Positions 12,401-24,396 of a stretch of DNA of 64,000 bases are shown piece by piece. A model generated the notes under the pieces. That model did not search any database. It saw only the letters and a list, made by a program, of their open reading frames with translations, and was not told where the DNA came from. The DNA is from Zarea fungicola (taxonomy: Eukaryota > Ascomycota > Sordariomycetes > Hypocreales > Cordycipitaceae), in assembly GCA_900169235.1 (NCBI GenBank), contig FWCC01000117.1:124001-188000 (forward strand), in the 5' to 3' direction. The translations under genes and the position numbers were made by a program. The first letter of the stretch is position 1. Each line of letters starts with the position of its first letter.

Positions 12401-14841
12401 CCCCACTAGGTCAAATGAGATTACCACCTGGTAATCTATTTTCGCTCCACGGTGTTGACTAATCGTGATGGGATTATAATTATGTACATAGGAGCCAGGT
12501 GCTGAAAATGTTCATTGCCGTGAAATGCATGTCTTGAACCGCCACAAATTAAAACACTTGTCGCGGCAAATTCGCTGTTTGGACGACGTTTTTCACCCGA
12601 GACAAGGAGAGTAGTTAGAGTAATGGTTGCACTCCACATGACCTGATTAGTACGACGGATTGAAAGACAGCTGCAAGGGAGAAAAACACGACAAATTTTG
12701 AGAAACGTCGTTGCGGATATGCGAGTCATCAAGGGAAAGAATTTTTTTTCTTCTTTTCGTTTCTTGTCCAAAGCCGGTGCCATCGAACGTCGTGTCGCTT
12801 GGCGAGACTCGATGAACGCCTCCATCTGCACGCCAGTGACGATGTGGCTCTCTCGCCAAGGCCGGCATACTACCCAGCAACTAGATTACACTGTTTTCGA
12901 ATCGAGCTGAAGAAGCCTTTGTTTTGCTAGATAATTTGCATCATCATATCCGGCAAAGTCGCTGCTCTTTCATATACTAGCTTGGATGAGCGATGGAACA
13001 AATAGCGACGGCAGGGAAGCTTTGGTCAGCTTTCAATCCAATAGCGAACTACCTGAACGCCGCTTTTTTTTAGTGGCTGGCAGTCACAAAACGAGAATGA
13101 GTGCCAGAGTCAAGTCCGTCTCGTCGACGTTGATTAATCCGCACTCGATCCAGCAGAACCTGTCCCTGCATTAGGTTCCCAACACGTCGACAATTTGTTT
13201 TTCGGATTCTCATGTCTGGTCTCCCAGCTTCGACAAGACGCAAGACGACGAAGCTGGCTGACCATGCCCACTGCGGAAGCCTTGCCTTTGTGGGTGAATA
13301 TCTAATTCCGATCGGGGGTCGTGCGCGGCATCCACATTGTGGCACTGTCGCATAATTTATTGGCTATACATCTCTTCCTCGTGAGGATAAGTAAAGAAAA
13401 AAGAAAAGAAATTGGCATGCTTCTCCTCAGATCATGGAATTGCACGTAGACTTTTAATGCCGATTATCAATATCTTTATCAATACTCTCTTATCCCGGCG
13501 GTGCCGGTTCGTGAGCATTTATTCTGCCCCATGTACGTACATACTCCCGTATGGCCGATCAGCCACTCGGCAATAACATTGGCACGGAAAGCCTGTTTGT
13601 AAAACCTACGTGGCGTCGGCCACGAGGATCGCCGACTCAGCGCCGGCCGCCATTAACTAGTTAGTTTTACTGGTGCGGTTGTCCAGCAAGCCACCGGGGA
13701 GAAGACCAAGCAAATCAATTTACCCAGTAACTACCCAGTAGAAAAACCCGGCGGTCTCGACGCTTCCCCATTGCGAGGACCAGGATGTGGTTTTCTAGCG
13801 GGGGGGTTTCTTTTCGATGATTGTTGAGGACTTTGCATTGTTGTTCAATCAGCCTATGCTCTTCAGGTCAGACTCTCTTTTTTTTTTTTTTTTTTGCTTT
13901 TTCTTGTCAAATTTGGATCAACCGCCGGGTCAGAGAGGGGCTGCACTGTTTCGAACGACGAGTTCTTTATTATGGCTTCCATCTACTGGTAATGCTAAAA
14001 AAAAAAAAAAGTAGATCAGCATGTACATCGCTGGTGTCATTATGTCGCAAGCCACGGGCCGGGTACTGTTTAACAGTGGAAGAAAGACAGTCGATAGATT
14101 TTCTCTCTCGTTCATGCTTGCTTTCTATTCGAAACTTGTATATTGAAAGTTCGGCTGTAGTGGCATAGCAAAGCATACAGATAGTAGCACAACCACGACA
14201 GCTTCCGGACCCCCTTTCGTCCGCCTCACTCAGCAAACTAATTCTTGCACCACAAGTAAATAGGGCAGAAGAAAAAAACGAGCTGCGCTGAAAAAAAACC
14301 CTGCATAAATTTTGTTTGTCCAATGTATGGATATGCGCTCTGTACTCCGTACATTACACCCCACAACCATCCCGGCTTCCGCGTCACCGCACACCCCCCA
14401 GCCTTTTTAGCTCCAATTCCACATATCTAGCCCGTGGAGCTTGGCATTCGGCTCCATAATGTGACAAGGCCCGTGTACTGGCAACTGCATGTTCCTCCTT
14501 CCGGAGCTTTGCCCCAGTGTCCCTACTACATTGTTGGAGTATCACTGCCAACGGGGCAACTCAAGCCTAATGATTGGAGAAATATGCTGCATAGCTCTAG
14601 ATGGGTGGGTGCCGAGGTCTTTTCCCTTCCTCCTCACGCGAACCATCTTATAAGAAGCGAAGTCCTCCCCCCCGCACCATTTGAGGAAGTCCTCTTTGTT
14701 TTCTCTTCGCTTCTGTTCAGACTCCATCTTTCCCGCACTTGGTGGTTCTAGATTCCTCATTGAGAAGAACGACTTTACTTGTCATTCTGTTCCACTGTTT
14801 TTGTGCTCTCTTATTTCACAAAAGACCAAAACTCACCCAGC
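9449..14841. other. Gene-poor intergenic island, 5.4 kb
   Basis: No gene can be supported. Several short open frames occur on both strands (for example minus 11343-11894 and minus 10264-10524), but they overlap opposite-strand frames and have no domain, signal peptide or clear splice structure. Homopolymer runs occur at 13878-13896 (T) and near 13998-14010 (A). The motif TACGGAGTA or its complement occurs at 10802 and 14343. The right end holds the acetate-transporter promoter. Confidence 0.55.
14343..14841 (+). promoter_or_regulatory. Acetate-transporter promoter with candidate CreA sites
   Basis: Three matches to CYCCRS, the reverse complement of the CreA/Cre1 consensus SYGGRG, are visible at 14359-14364 (CCCCAC), 14396-14401 (CCCCAG) and 14670-14675 (CCCCGC). 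Carbon-catabolite repression of acetate permeases is established in Aspergillus. The motif is short and degenerate, so the link is inferred. A C/T-rich leader lies between 14690 and 14820. Confidence 0.3.
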
Positions 14842-15883
14842 ATGTCTGCTACCGACGCCGCTGTCACCAGCGCTACTGAGAAGGACCTTCATGTCCCCAA
14901 CGGCAGCCAGGCTCATGCCCGCGGTTTCACGCACTATAACCATGCCAACTTCCGCAACATGGCTGACGGCGAGGATGCCCAAGCTTTCGGTGGTGCCCTG
15001 CAAATTGGCCAGTGGCGACCCTACGAGCACCGCAAGCTCGCCAATCCCGCCCCCTTGGGTCTCTCTGCCTTTGCTCTCACAACTTTTGTCCTCTCTGCCT
15101 TGAATATGCATGCGCGCAATACTGCCGATCCTCATATTGTCATTTCTCTGGCCTTCGGTTACGGTGGCCTCGTCCAGCTTCTTGCTGGCATGTGGTACGT
15201 CTTTGAATGATCGCTTACATCAGATCTCTATCGGAAAGCCCCTGCAAGCTTTGCATGGCTTCGTGTCAATGAGGAGAATCGATCGATGCGCATATAAAAT
15301 GATGCAAGCTAATTCGTCTTCTTTTTTTTTTTTCAGGGAAATGGCAACCGGCAACACTTTTGGTGCCACTGCTCTGTCTTCATACGGTGGCTTCTGGATC
15401 TCATACGCCATCATTCTCACCCCCGGCTTCCACGTCCTTGACGAATACACCCCCGGTCAAACGGCCAACGTTTTGGGTTTTTACCTGATGGGTTGGTTTA
15501 TTTTCACCTTTCTTCTAGTTCTCTGTACCCTCCGTTCGACTGTGGCTCTTTTCCTGCTGTTCTTTACGCTTGATCTGGCTTTCCTGTTCCTGGCCTGTGA
15601 GCAGTTTGCCACCAATCTCGGCAGCACCAGCGCCGCCCTTGGCCTCCAGAAGACCGGTGGGTTTTTTGGTTTCCTGGCTGCCTTCCTTGCCTGGTACAAC
15701 GCATTGGCCGGTATCCAGGACTCTTCGTAAGAATCCCATGACGCCACTCTACTGATAATGTGCAATGTGAAGCTAATTGCTCATGACAGCAACTCGTTCT
15801 TCCAGGTCCCCGTCATCCACTTCCCATGGTCGGACCACGCTCTGGAGCTCCGCAAGCAGAAGAGTGCTGAGCACCAGGCCTAA
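14842..15883 (+). CDS. GPR1/FUN34/YaaH family acetate/ammonium transporter
   Basis: Three exons, 14842-15194, 15337-15726 and 15790-15883; introns of 142 and 63 bp, GT-AG; 278 residues. The first intron splits a Trp codon so that GMW joins [12 protein letters not shown], which restores the family's conserved block. The signature NPAPLGLS lies just before the first helix. Six hydrophobic segments follow, including [28 protein letters not shown] and [15 protein letters not shown]. The short cytosolic tail is AELRKQK-like and ends SAEHQA. Relatives are S. cerevisiae Ady2/Ato1, A. nidulans AcpA and Y. lipolytica Gpr1, plasma-membrane proteins that move acetate or take part in ammonia export. Fungi carry several paralogues, so I give no symbol. 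Confidence 0.93.
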
Positions 15884-17762
15884 ATACCTGGACAGCTTTG
15901 TGCTATGCGAATCTGTGTTGCGTGTTTGTTCTGCGAATTACGAGCGGCAAGGCGCAGGTTAATGTAAATTTTCTTTTTCTGGATGGAAACCCGAATGACA
16001 GATGATACCAATGATACCTCGACTCTTTGCGAATGGTGTTTGAACACAAGTTTTTTTTGCGCTTTTTGTGAGGTCTAATAATACCTTGATGTGTTGGGCG
16101 AAAGTGCTCATAAGGTCACCCTCAGAGAATGGTGATCTTTGGGACTGATGAAGTATGTAGGTACCCTTGTTCATATGATTACTCTTACGCTGGACAAAAT
16201 CGATAATTGTCTATTAATGCACTCGAATTTCCAATAATTGGCCATTGACTGCTACTTTGTGATATCTATTTGCGCTGCTATTCTGGAAGCAACTCATAGA
16301 TTTGTAGGCACTTGGGCTGAGCATACAGCCGGCCTTATTTTACAACCTCGGCCGTTCAGTACTGGCAATGCCTGTTGAGGCTGGTAAGTTTACTGCATGG
16401 ATCCCGTGAATGAACTCGGGACTGCCGGCCCAACGCCAATTGAAAGCACAGAAAAAGTTGGAGTAGAAAAATTCAGGCGTATGGGATGACTTCGAAGCGC
16501 AGATACAATCGAGAAGACGGCAAGATAGATGAAAGAGAGCGGAAGCAAACCGTTGAGTCAGCCACTATTGTAAGGGCTATTTGTTTCGTTACAAAAACAG
16601 CATTTGTCTACAGATTTAACTACTTAAAGTAGTGACTGGTCGACTAGTTAGTGGCTGAACTATCGTGGTTTGCGCCCTTTATACTATGGGGTCGGAGTTC
16701 CCGAGTCGATTATGTGTTTGGTGGATCGAGTTTTGTTCCGCCAATGGCTCGTCCAAATTCGGCAGTTGCCATTTCCCAGTTCATCGCCCTACAGGAGTGT
16801 CATTTTTCTGGGAAATCTATTTTGCGATAAAAACTCTCATGAAACCCACCCTTCCACGGTATGAAAACTAGTCGGCCGTGAAGACTCGGCCTTCGCTTCG
16901 CTTTCTTGCAGTTGAGCCGGAGAACCAGGTACACAAATGAAGATGAAACAGAACACGGACAGCCTATGCTACGTATATTTCCATTGAAGTCGAAACATTC
17001 GCGCCAAATCTGCCCGCCATTCTGTGAGTGAGATTTTCCAAGCCTGCTCGGCTCGATGATGTGATTAATCGGGGGAACATGACCGGCGTGAACCGGTTTG
17101 CACGTCAAGCGAACGAAGACCCGGGCCCAGTAATCATGTGCCAGCGTGAGGCCTATCAGGCAATAGAAAGGACCGTGATATCAAATCTAACTCGTAACGT
17201 TGCTGCTGACCGGAAAAATTAAGGGTACCCCTGCAACGAACCAGCTAGCTTGCGCCATGCGTGGAAGAGCTACCTAAACGGGCACTGGTGCTGATTGCTT
17301 GGCACCAATTGAGATTCTGGCTGAGCCTGTTTCGGTCAAAATTGGAGATTCTTCCGCAGCCTCCCCCGCTTGGTTCCTGAATCGAACACTCTTTGGGCTG
17401 TGGCATCAATGCTTTGATGATACCTCACGATGGGGGCTCGGATGGGTCGAGCGTCGCATCAAAAGCCCGGACGGCAACATCGTGGCCCTCCAAGTGCCGC
17501 GATTGGATTTCATAGTCGGCCAAATATGGCCCGGGGTAACAGTCAAGGTTGCATCGGCTACTGCTGAGCCATGTACCATGTGTGGAAAAGGCAAGTAATT
17601 GGCAATGATAAAAGGGGCAGGAGTCCCTCTCGATCCCTGGCTGATGATTGTATCAAGCATCGCAAGAGCAGTTGTCCTTCCCAGGCCGTCCTCTTTCTAC
17701 GCAACCCTCAAAGAAGCTGCCAAAACTCTTTTCCCTCTCTCTCATCTCCCTATACATACAAG
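15884..17762. other. Intergenic region, 1.9 kb
   Basis: No supported gene. A 99-codon open frame at 17299-17598 has no recognisable feature and sits where the promoter of the next gene is expected. The final 60 bp before 17763 are C/T-rich. Confidence 0.5.
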
Positions 17763-18272
17763 ATGCAAGTCATCATCACTGCCCTCGGAGCTCTCGCTCT
17801 CGCCTGCGGCGCCTCAGCTCAGGCCAGTCTCCTTAAGGCCAAGGGCTTCGGCACGTACTACTACGACATCAAGCAGCGCCAGGCCTGTGGTTCTGACTTC
17901 AACCTGCAGAACCAGGGCTCTGTCATGTGCAACTGGATCATCCCCAAATCCCTCAATGACGTGAACTCTGACAATCTCGTCGCCATGAGCAACCTGCCCC
18001 TCAAGACGCCTGAGGGGCGTGCCAAGTATTGCGGCAAAAGAGTCAAGGTCACTGTTAACGGCGTCGCCTCCAACATCCCCTTCTTCATCGGTGACGGTTG
18101 TGAGCGCTGCGCTCACGGCTCCGACTCCGTGTGGAACCCCAACGGTGCCGCCGGTTTGGACTTTTCTTACTCGGCCTTGAGCGCGCTGTCCCCTTTGGCG
18201 TGCCAGAACGGCCACATTGACATTCAGTACGAGATTGTCAACGAGACTCTGTACCACTTTGATACCAACTAA
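17763..18272 (+). CDS. Small secreted double-psi beta-barrel (RlpA/expansin-like) protein
   Basis: Single exon, 169 residues. The ATG at 17763 opens a clean signal peptide (MQVIITALGALALACGASAQA). The mature part begins AKGFGTYYYDIKQRQACGS and contains the RlpA-like double-psi beta-barrel pattern: a Tyr-rich first strand, IGDGCERCAHGS in place of the usual DRCPGC-like turn, and the closing GLDFSYSALSAL followed by HIDIQYEIV. Six cysteines in the mature chain are compatible with disulfides. Related small fungal proteins are secreted and are sometimes carbohydrate-binding or plant/insect-associated; no activity can be assigned. It is larger than cerato-platanins and lacks their N-terminal motif. 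The fold call is good; the role is unknown. Confidence 0.8.
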   Translation: MQVIITALGALALACGASAQASLLKAKGFGTYYYDIKQRQACGSDFNLQNQGSVMCNWIIPKSLNDVNSDNLVAMSNLPLKTPEGRAKYCGKRVKVTVNGVASNIPFFIGDGCERCAHGSDSVWNPNGAAGLDFSYSALSALSPLACQNGHIDIQYEIVNETLYHFDTN

Positions 18273-19765
18273 GTCTATACTTCAAAGAGATATTCCGCGG
18301 AGTCAGGCTTGAGCTGTTTCCTGCTTTCAACCTGTAAATAGTTTCCGGCTTTTAGCAACTGCTGTCATGTATATAGTTGTTGCAGTGGGTTGAGTACATA
18401 TCCCGATTTTTGTACATACATACAATAGTACATATATATACATTGGTACATATTCCAGCAAACAAATTATCTTTCATGTCAACACAGAGACTTGGCGACA
18501 TGAACGCAGTTAGGGCATCCCACTTTTAGAATGTAATCTTACCGCTTGCTGGAAGAGGATTGAAAGCATTGGGAGGCAAATTCGCCAAACCCTGTGCCGG
18601 AGTAGCTACAAAGTGCAAATAGCTGTATGCAGCAATTGTGGCTTGCATTGACACAACGTGGCGGCATGCACCCCGCGAATATACATACCTCTTACTGCGT
18701 ACAAAGGGGAATGTTGCAGTAGCGCATAAATTTCAAAATTCTTAGTTGGCGCAGCCCGTTCAGCACAAATACTGCGAGAGGGCTCTTGAAGTGTGGAAGG
18801 CGGGTAAATTCTTGCCACATCTCGATCGCACGAATGGGGAGAACCGAGTCCTTGGTATTTCGAAAGTCAGCCATGGCGATCACTAGCAAAAAATCGTTTG
18901 TTCTAAATTTGGGTTGGACAGTTCGTTCATAATCAGGATGGCGGGAGGGGAAATGGCCGAGACTGGCATCATCTCCAGCAACCAATCAGAAGCTCGGCTA
19001 CTGAGGCTTTTCTGGAGAACTGCCAATCTTGGCCATGCGTATAATTACGGCCGATTGCTAAAATAGGGTGCCGGTGCGGTGCCGCAAAAAGTGGCGCGAA
19101 GAAATGGCGCTGACTGGCACGCTTTAGCGTTTCGCGTGTCATGTCATTGGAGTCTCTTGGAAGACTTGGGGGCAAAAAGCTCAAACATACATGGGCTATT
19201 GCTGTCTGCTAAGTAAACTGGCTGGTGTAACGATATTGAAAAACAAGACAATCTGTATGAGATGAGTGCTTCTGGTGCTGAGAAGGCATGTGGGCATCTG
19301 GCCAAGATGTAGCAAATTTTGAATTGCATATTAAACCATGGGGCAGGCAACTCTGCAGGGCTGTCCCTGCTATGAATAGCCATCTATGCTTATTAAAGGC
19401 CCACCATTCTTTGCATATCATTGATATCAAGCCTATCATTACACGTACCAAGAGTGGGCTGTGTCTCCAGAAGGGGCAGAATCATATTTTAGACTGGGTA
19501 TTATTAGTGCTGGCACCTTCCAGTCCCCCAGTCAGGCAGCCTTGCCGCGGATACAGGGAATAAATAATATATTTGATAGCCGTGGCAGTTTCTGTGACAA
19601 ATCCTGTACAAATTTAGCCCGGTTTCAATGCCAAAGTAAAACACGTTCGGCCATTTACCACTTTGCATATGCTTCCGATTATTCTGTAACTTGGTGTTTA
19701 TACCAACTATCACGAAAAGACGGGCAACTCACTGAGTGCATTGCCGTTGTCCAGATACAATCATA
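18273..19765. other. Intergenic region, 1.5 kb
   Basis: Apart from the Puf-type motifs near its left end, nothing is recognised. The short open frames on both strands show no domain or signal peptide. Confidence 0.5.
18368..18418 (+). promoter_or_regulatory. Two UGUANAUA (Puf-type) elements downstream of the secreted-protein gene
   Basis: TGTATATA at 18368-18375 and TGTACATA at 18411-18418 lie 96 and 139 bp after the stop codon, in the likely 3' UTR. Both fit the Pumilio/Puf3 recognition consensus UGUANAUA. The surrounding stretch to 18452 is rich in TACATA, so chance is possible. Confidence 0.3.
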
Positions 19766-20941
19766 ATGTCTTCCTCCGCCCCGTCCTCCTCCGCCCCATC
19801 CTCCTCCGCGTCCTCGTCTACCACAGCGCCTCCCAAGACGACAACAACTACTCCCCAGCAGGCTCTGCATAGCTTTCCATCGACATGGACGGCGCCTTCC
19901 TCGTGCTTCGCAAGCACAAACTACTACCGTGTACTATACTCGGAAAAGAACGGCCTTTTCGTTAGCAACATGTACGGCACGCCGACACCTGTCTTCACTG
20001 GCAACACTCCCACTGGTGCTTGCTTCCCGCCTTCCTTTACCATCAATGCGCCTTACCTCACCGATGGCAGTGCATGCCCTGGCGGCTACACTCGAGCCTG
20101 TGCAACGGCTGGATCTGCAAAGGCTGGCGAGTCAGCAAGCGTGAGCACTATAACGTGCTGTCCAAGGTGAGCTTTTGGTCGAGGAGCTCACGTCAACCCA
20201 TTGACGCTCTAAAACATAATGAAAAGAGGACAGAGGAATAGAGGAATAGAGAATGCTAACAAGGAATAGCGTTACCGGTAATGCATTTTCCTTTATGTGT
20301 AAAGACAACCAATATGGCTGTCACGCTACCGCTGCCGCCGGAGGCATCGTCTGGACGGGTGTCGAGACAAACTTGGGCGTCACGCCGGCCACGGAAGCAC
20401 CCGTGACTCGTACACCGTCCACTAAAGAGGGCATTGAAGCCTGGGGAATCAAATTTCTTTCGGTACGTGAACTATTCTGCTCTGCGATATGAAATTGTTT
20501 AGACTGATAAGGGAACAGGTTGCACCAGGGTCGACTGCCGCGAGCATTCCCACGCCTGGCCAAAACGCGAGCGACACGGACGGCCAAGGAACCACCGTAC
20601 TTCCTTCTGACCACGCATCGGGTGGCAGCAGCCTGTCTGGGGGCGCCATTGCTGGCATCGTCGTCGGCAGCGTCGCGGGCGTAGCCCTCTTGGCCATTGG
20701 CGCTTTCCTGCTCTACCGCCGCAGGAGGTCCGCAGCTGGACCAGATTACCATGCCCCCGAGCCGGGCAAGTACCCCAATGCGCAGGCGCCGCAGTCCTCG
20801 TATCACCCTAGCACGGTTGGCTCCCCATACTCTGAGTACGGACAGATGGGCCAAGCATACCAACCCAGTGAGATGGATTCGACGCCTGTCAGTGCCCACC
20901 CACAACGGCCACCGCAGCCGCCCGTTGAATTGAGTGCCTAG
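19766..20941 (+). CDS. Single-pass membrane protein with Ser/Thr-rich stalk (SKG6-like)
   Basis: Three exons, 19766-20166, 20270-20462 and 20519-20941; introns of 103 and 56 bp, GT-AG; 338 residues. The N-terminus is a Ser/Ala/Thr low-complexity tract without an obvious signal peptide, as in many fungal members of this type. A cysteine-containing extracellular part follows (FPSTWTAPSSCFAS, then CFPPSF, SACPGGY, TCCPS, FMCKDNQYGC). A helix at about residues 239-262 (GAIAGIVVGSVAGVALLAIGAFLLY) is followed by an RRRR stop-transfer signal. The cytosolic tail is rich in Pro, Ser and Tyr. This architecture is common in Sordariomycetes surface proteins related to Skg6/Axl2-type TM domains; a sensor or wall-anchoring role is possible but not shown. 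The splice choice restores TCCPSVTGNAFSF and WGIKFLSVAPGS. Confidence 0.8.
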
Positions 20942-21956
20942 ATGTTTCTCTTCAACAATCAGCATCATCCTTGGTTTCGAGTCTGGGGGTAGTGTATAGA
21001 GAGAATCAACAGCATGGGAGTGCGGCACATTTGGATTGAAAAAACGGCGTTTTGGGTATTAAATTTCCACCACATGCAAGCGGATCACGAGAGCCATGTC
21101 ATTATATTTAATTCATATTTTACACTATCTGAGTCAAGAAATTCGTTGAGAGTTTGCAAGTGCTGGTGCCTGTTGCTCTTTCCTTCCATCGACACTCCAG
21201 TGAAGAGTATAGGCGTCCTATGCCGTAACAGGGCCGCTCAGTATCGACACTCACAGAGAAGTAAGCGCTGGAAGCAGCGTCAAACGGTCAATATGCTAAA
21301 TAACTACATAAAACATAACTTCAGTCTTTGGAGCTTGTCCATAATAACACTAGGCATGTAAACATGTCAATACAAAACCTCCGTATAGCAACGGAACTGT
21401 CCGCTCAACACTTTGATAGTCATCTACATTTCAGAATATTAGAGCCCAGTCCTACTCCATCTAATGGAGCGAACCATAGATGCACGCCAATTTATCTACC
21501 GGGATACACACATTCTAATCCGTTGCTATGACACGGGACATGCATCTTGCAGCAACGGTTCCACGCCGAATGGACACTCGCTCCACCATAGTATTCAGCT
21601 TCGGATAAGAACGTCCATCAAAATAGGGTCTCATAGGTCTGAAAACTTTTCATTGAGATTCAGCCTGCATTTAACATATGGATCTCTGGATGTGGGTATG
21701 TGGATATGTGGTAGGGATATAGCATTGAAGATCCAAGAGGGGTGTGAGTCGACCGTCGGAAATAGGGAAGTATGCAAGCAGACAAATATTGTGCAGGTCT
21801 ATTATTTAATACGACTATCGGCAGATAAATAAACATTTAGATTCATTGTTTTTTATACTAAAACTCCATCTCTCGGCTGTGGTTTTGAAGGTTTCGAATA
21901 GGTACGGCTGGGTACGGCGCCGTTAAATCCTCTGAATTTTCTCGCCTCGTTTCTCG
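20942..21956. other. Convergent intergenic region
   Basis: About 1 kb between two convergent 3' ends. No supported gene; AT-rich, with no recognisable repeat. Confidence 0.5.
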
Positions 21957-23478
21957 TTATTGCTTGCCAGGCGGCTCCTTACCCCATCTTGCATCTTCCT
22001 TGCCCTCTTCCCATGTATTCTCGACATAAGCAATTTGCGCCTTTACCTTTTCAATGAGCTCTTTGTCTCCAGTGTTCTTTTCAATGTTATCACTGCCAAG
22101 TAGTCAGTCACGGGAGGCATTCACAAAATTTGACCATGATTTTTGTTGTATAGTTGCTCCAAAACATACCTGATTTTAATCGCCGGTCTTCCAGCTGCTG
22201 AGCTGAGCTTGATGACAATATTCAGAGGCAAAGATTTGGTGCCAGTCGTTTTATGAGTAAAGTCGTTTGTCAAAAATGTCCCCACGCCAAATCTGGGCAG
22301 GAATCCATGATCTTCTGCAGATTTCTTGTACTCGAGGCAGCGGTCGACGTCCAGCGAGTCGGAAAAGACAATGACTTTTTCCTTGATACCCTGAGAGTCG
22401 TAGTACCTGCGCATGAGCTTGACATATTCCTTGGGATCTCCAGAGTCTTGCCTCACTCCTGCAAAGAGCTCTGCGTATGTCTTTGTAGTTCCGTCCTCTT
22501 TACGAAGTGAATCTTCGGAGATGGTACCCTTTGTCGTGCGCGCTGGCTGGCTGAAGGCGTTCAGGAATTCAGGTGTTCCAAAGGTGTCTGTGAGTGCAAT
22601 CGAGAGGTTGGAGCCAAAACAGCCAACCCAGTGTCTCAGGGCTTCCTCGGTCGCGGTCGTGTAGTTATTGAAGATGGCGGCAGTTCCCATGAACCACTCA
22701 TGCGCAACGGTTCCAACAGGTGGGATGTTGAAGCGCATAGCGAGATGAACGTTGCTAGTTCCAGAAAGCTCGCCCGGATATCCCTTTGCAGTCGCCTCTT
22801 TGGAGGCCTTTACCAGGCCCCGGAAAACGAGCGCCTGTGTGTGATAGTCGCGGCGACGGCGCGTGCCGAATTCCGACAAGATGCAGCCAGCCTCAAGCAA
22901 GCGCATGCCTTTCTCGAACGCCTTTTCCTCTTGTCCATCATAGTCCCAGTCGGTATCCATAAAGCGAAAGTACGCCTCTGATGTAAGCGCCAACAGGGGG
23001 ATCTCGTAGAGAATGGTATCCGACCACGTGCCAGCAATGCTAACATGTACGTCACCAAGATCGTCATCTCCACCAGTATCTGTGCCAATGGCCGTAAAAG
23101 TAATCGAGACCTGCTCTCTGGGTCGAAGCCTGAATTCCCTGAGGAAAGTAAGGTAGTCTTGGGTCAGATATTTGCAGTTTTGCTCGAGGAACTTGTATTC
23201 TTCGTCCGATAGGGAAATGTTGCCGAGCTCTGGTCAAGGTCAGCGGGCCATTCTGTTTGGATGGATGTATGCTTGCTCTCACTTGTAATTTGTTCCTGCA
23301 GCCACTTGAACCCGGCTCGAGACAACCTCTTTTCAGGCGTGCGATTTGTAAAAGCGTACGTAACAGGGACATCTTTGAAGTACTTGAAGACGGCGCATTG
23401 CATTGTCAACTTGTACAAGTCGGTATCCAGAAAGGATATGACGCCCTCTGGGAAGGGCGACGAGCTGTTGAAGTCCAT
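21957..23478 (-). CDS. npt1: Nicotinate phosphoribosyltransferase
   Basis: Three exons on the minus strand, 23283-23478, 22170-23229 and 21957-22092; introns of 53 and 77 bp, GT-AG; 463 residues. The start ATG at 23478 gives MDFNSSSPFPEGVISFLDTDLYKLTM, close to other fungal NPT1 proteins; upstream in-frame sequence has no better ATG. Family landmarks: FLDTDLYKLTMQ, the EFGTRRRR block, GTSNVHLA, the catalytic GTVAHEW histidine region, ALTDTFGT, GVRQDSGDP and IVIKLSSAAGRPAIKIS. The last intron joins AIKI to SDNIEKNTGD. The enzyme makes nicotinate mononucleotide from nicotinate and PRPP in the Preiss-Handler NAD salvage pathway. It is divergent from utp4 across about 0.9 kb. Confidence 0.94.
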
Positions 23479-24396
23479 GCCGGGTTGATTCACGAGAACA
23501 ATGCGTTGGAGGTAATAATAGCTCGGTCTCCGACAACGGTAGGCAGGTATGGCGCTGACGTCAAAGTGCAGCTGGGCCGCTCTCTCAGGATTGGCAGTTG
23601 GTGGATGCGTTTCTCGACACTAGAGTGTTGGAGTTTTCTATTATAAAGTCTGAATGTTCTTTTCGTAGTGCTTCTGTCGTAGAATAATGTGTGAGTCGGA
23701 ACGTTTCGAGTTTGCTGAGACGGTACGGGTCGCAGAGGCGATTGGCTGGCGGGGCATTCCGAGGGAGGAGGATGAGCCCCGCCACAGGGCGAAGTTATGT
23801 AACCTACGCGCTCTTGGGAGTGAGGCTACAACTATCGTGAAGCATGAGAGCCTATTCAGCAGGTTGTGGTGCATTGCATTTATTAAATTGATTTCTTATT
23901 TTTATTATTTGTTTATAAAATTATGTATTTAAACTCCTAACCAAACTCTGTAGCCGTACACCAACATGATTGTACCCGGCCCTGCCTTAGAAGAGCTTCG
24001 ACACAAGACAGATATCAGCTCCTTGTATATAAATCCTTTGTTGATTGCTCGTTTTCGTTAAAAACACCCTTGAGCTAACCCATGTCCAGCAATGACAGAA
24101 GAGAAATTAAAGTCTTCATTGCCCAAGTCGCGCAACATCGCATCGATGATGTTACAGTCCGTGTGCCAGCGTAGGTAGAATAAAAGGTACGTACCTACCA
24201 TCTTGGTGGGGGTTACGGACGGGGCGCCAGCTGGGGCTCTTGGAGCAAGTCGCTGCCAAAGTAAAGCGTCCCCAAAAAAAAATTCTGGACAAGATAGGCA
24301 AGGCTTGGTTTTTTTTTTCTTCCTTCAACAGGCAATCAGTTGCGATACCGTCTCTGCAATTGTAGCTTCCACCGTTGCAGACCTGCTACCGTGACA
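23479..24396. promoter_or_regulatory. Divergent promoter region, npt1 / utp4
   Basis: 918 bp between the two start codons. An AT-rich core lies at about 23876-23935 and a T-run at about 24309-24319 lies upstream of utp4. No specific operator is identified. Confidence 0.45.

Noticed and set aside
17299..17598. 99-codon plus frame upstream of the secreted barrel protein
   Set aside because: No recognisable domain, and it lies in the promoter region.
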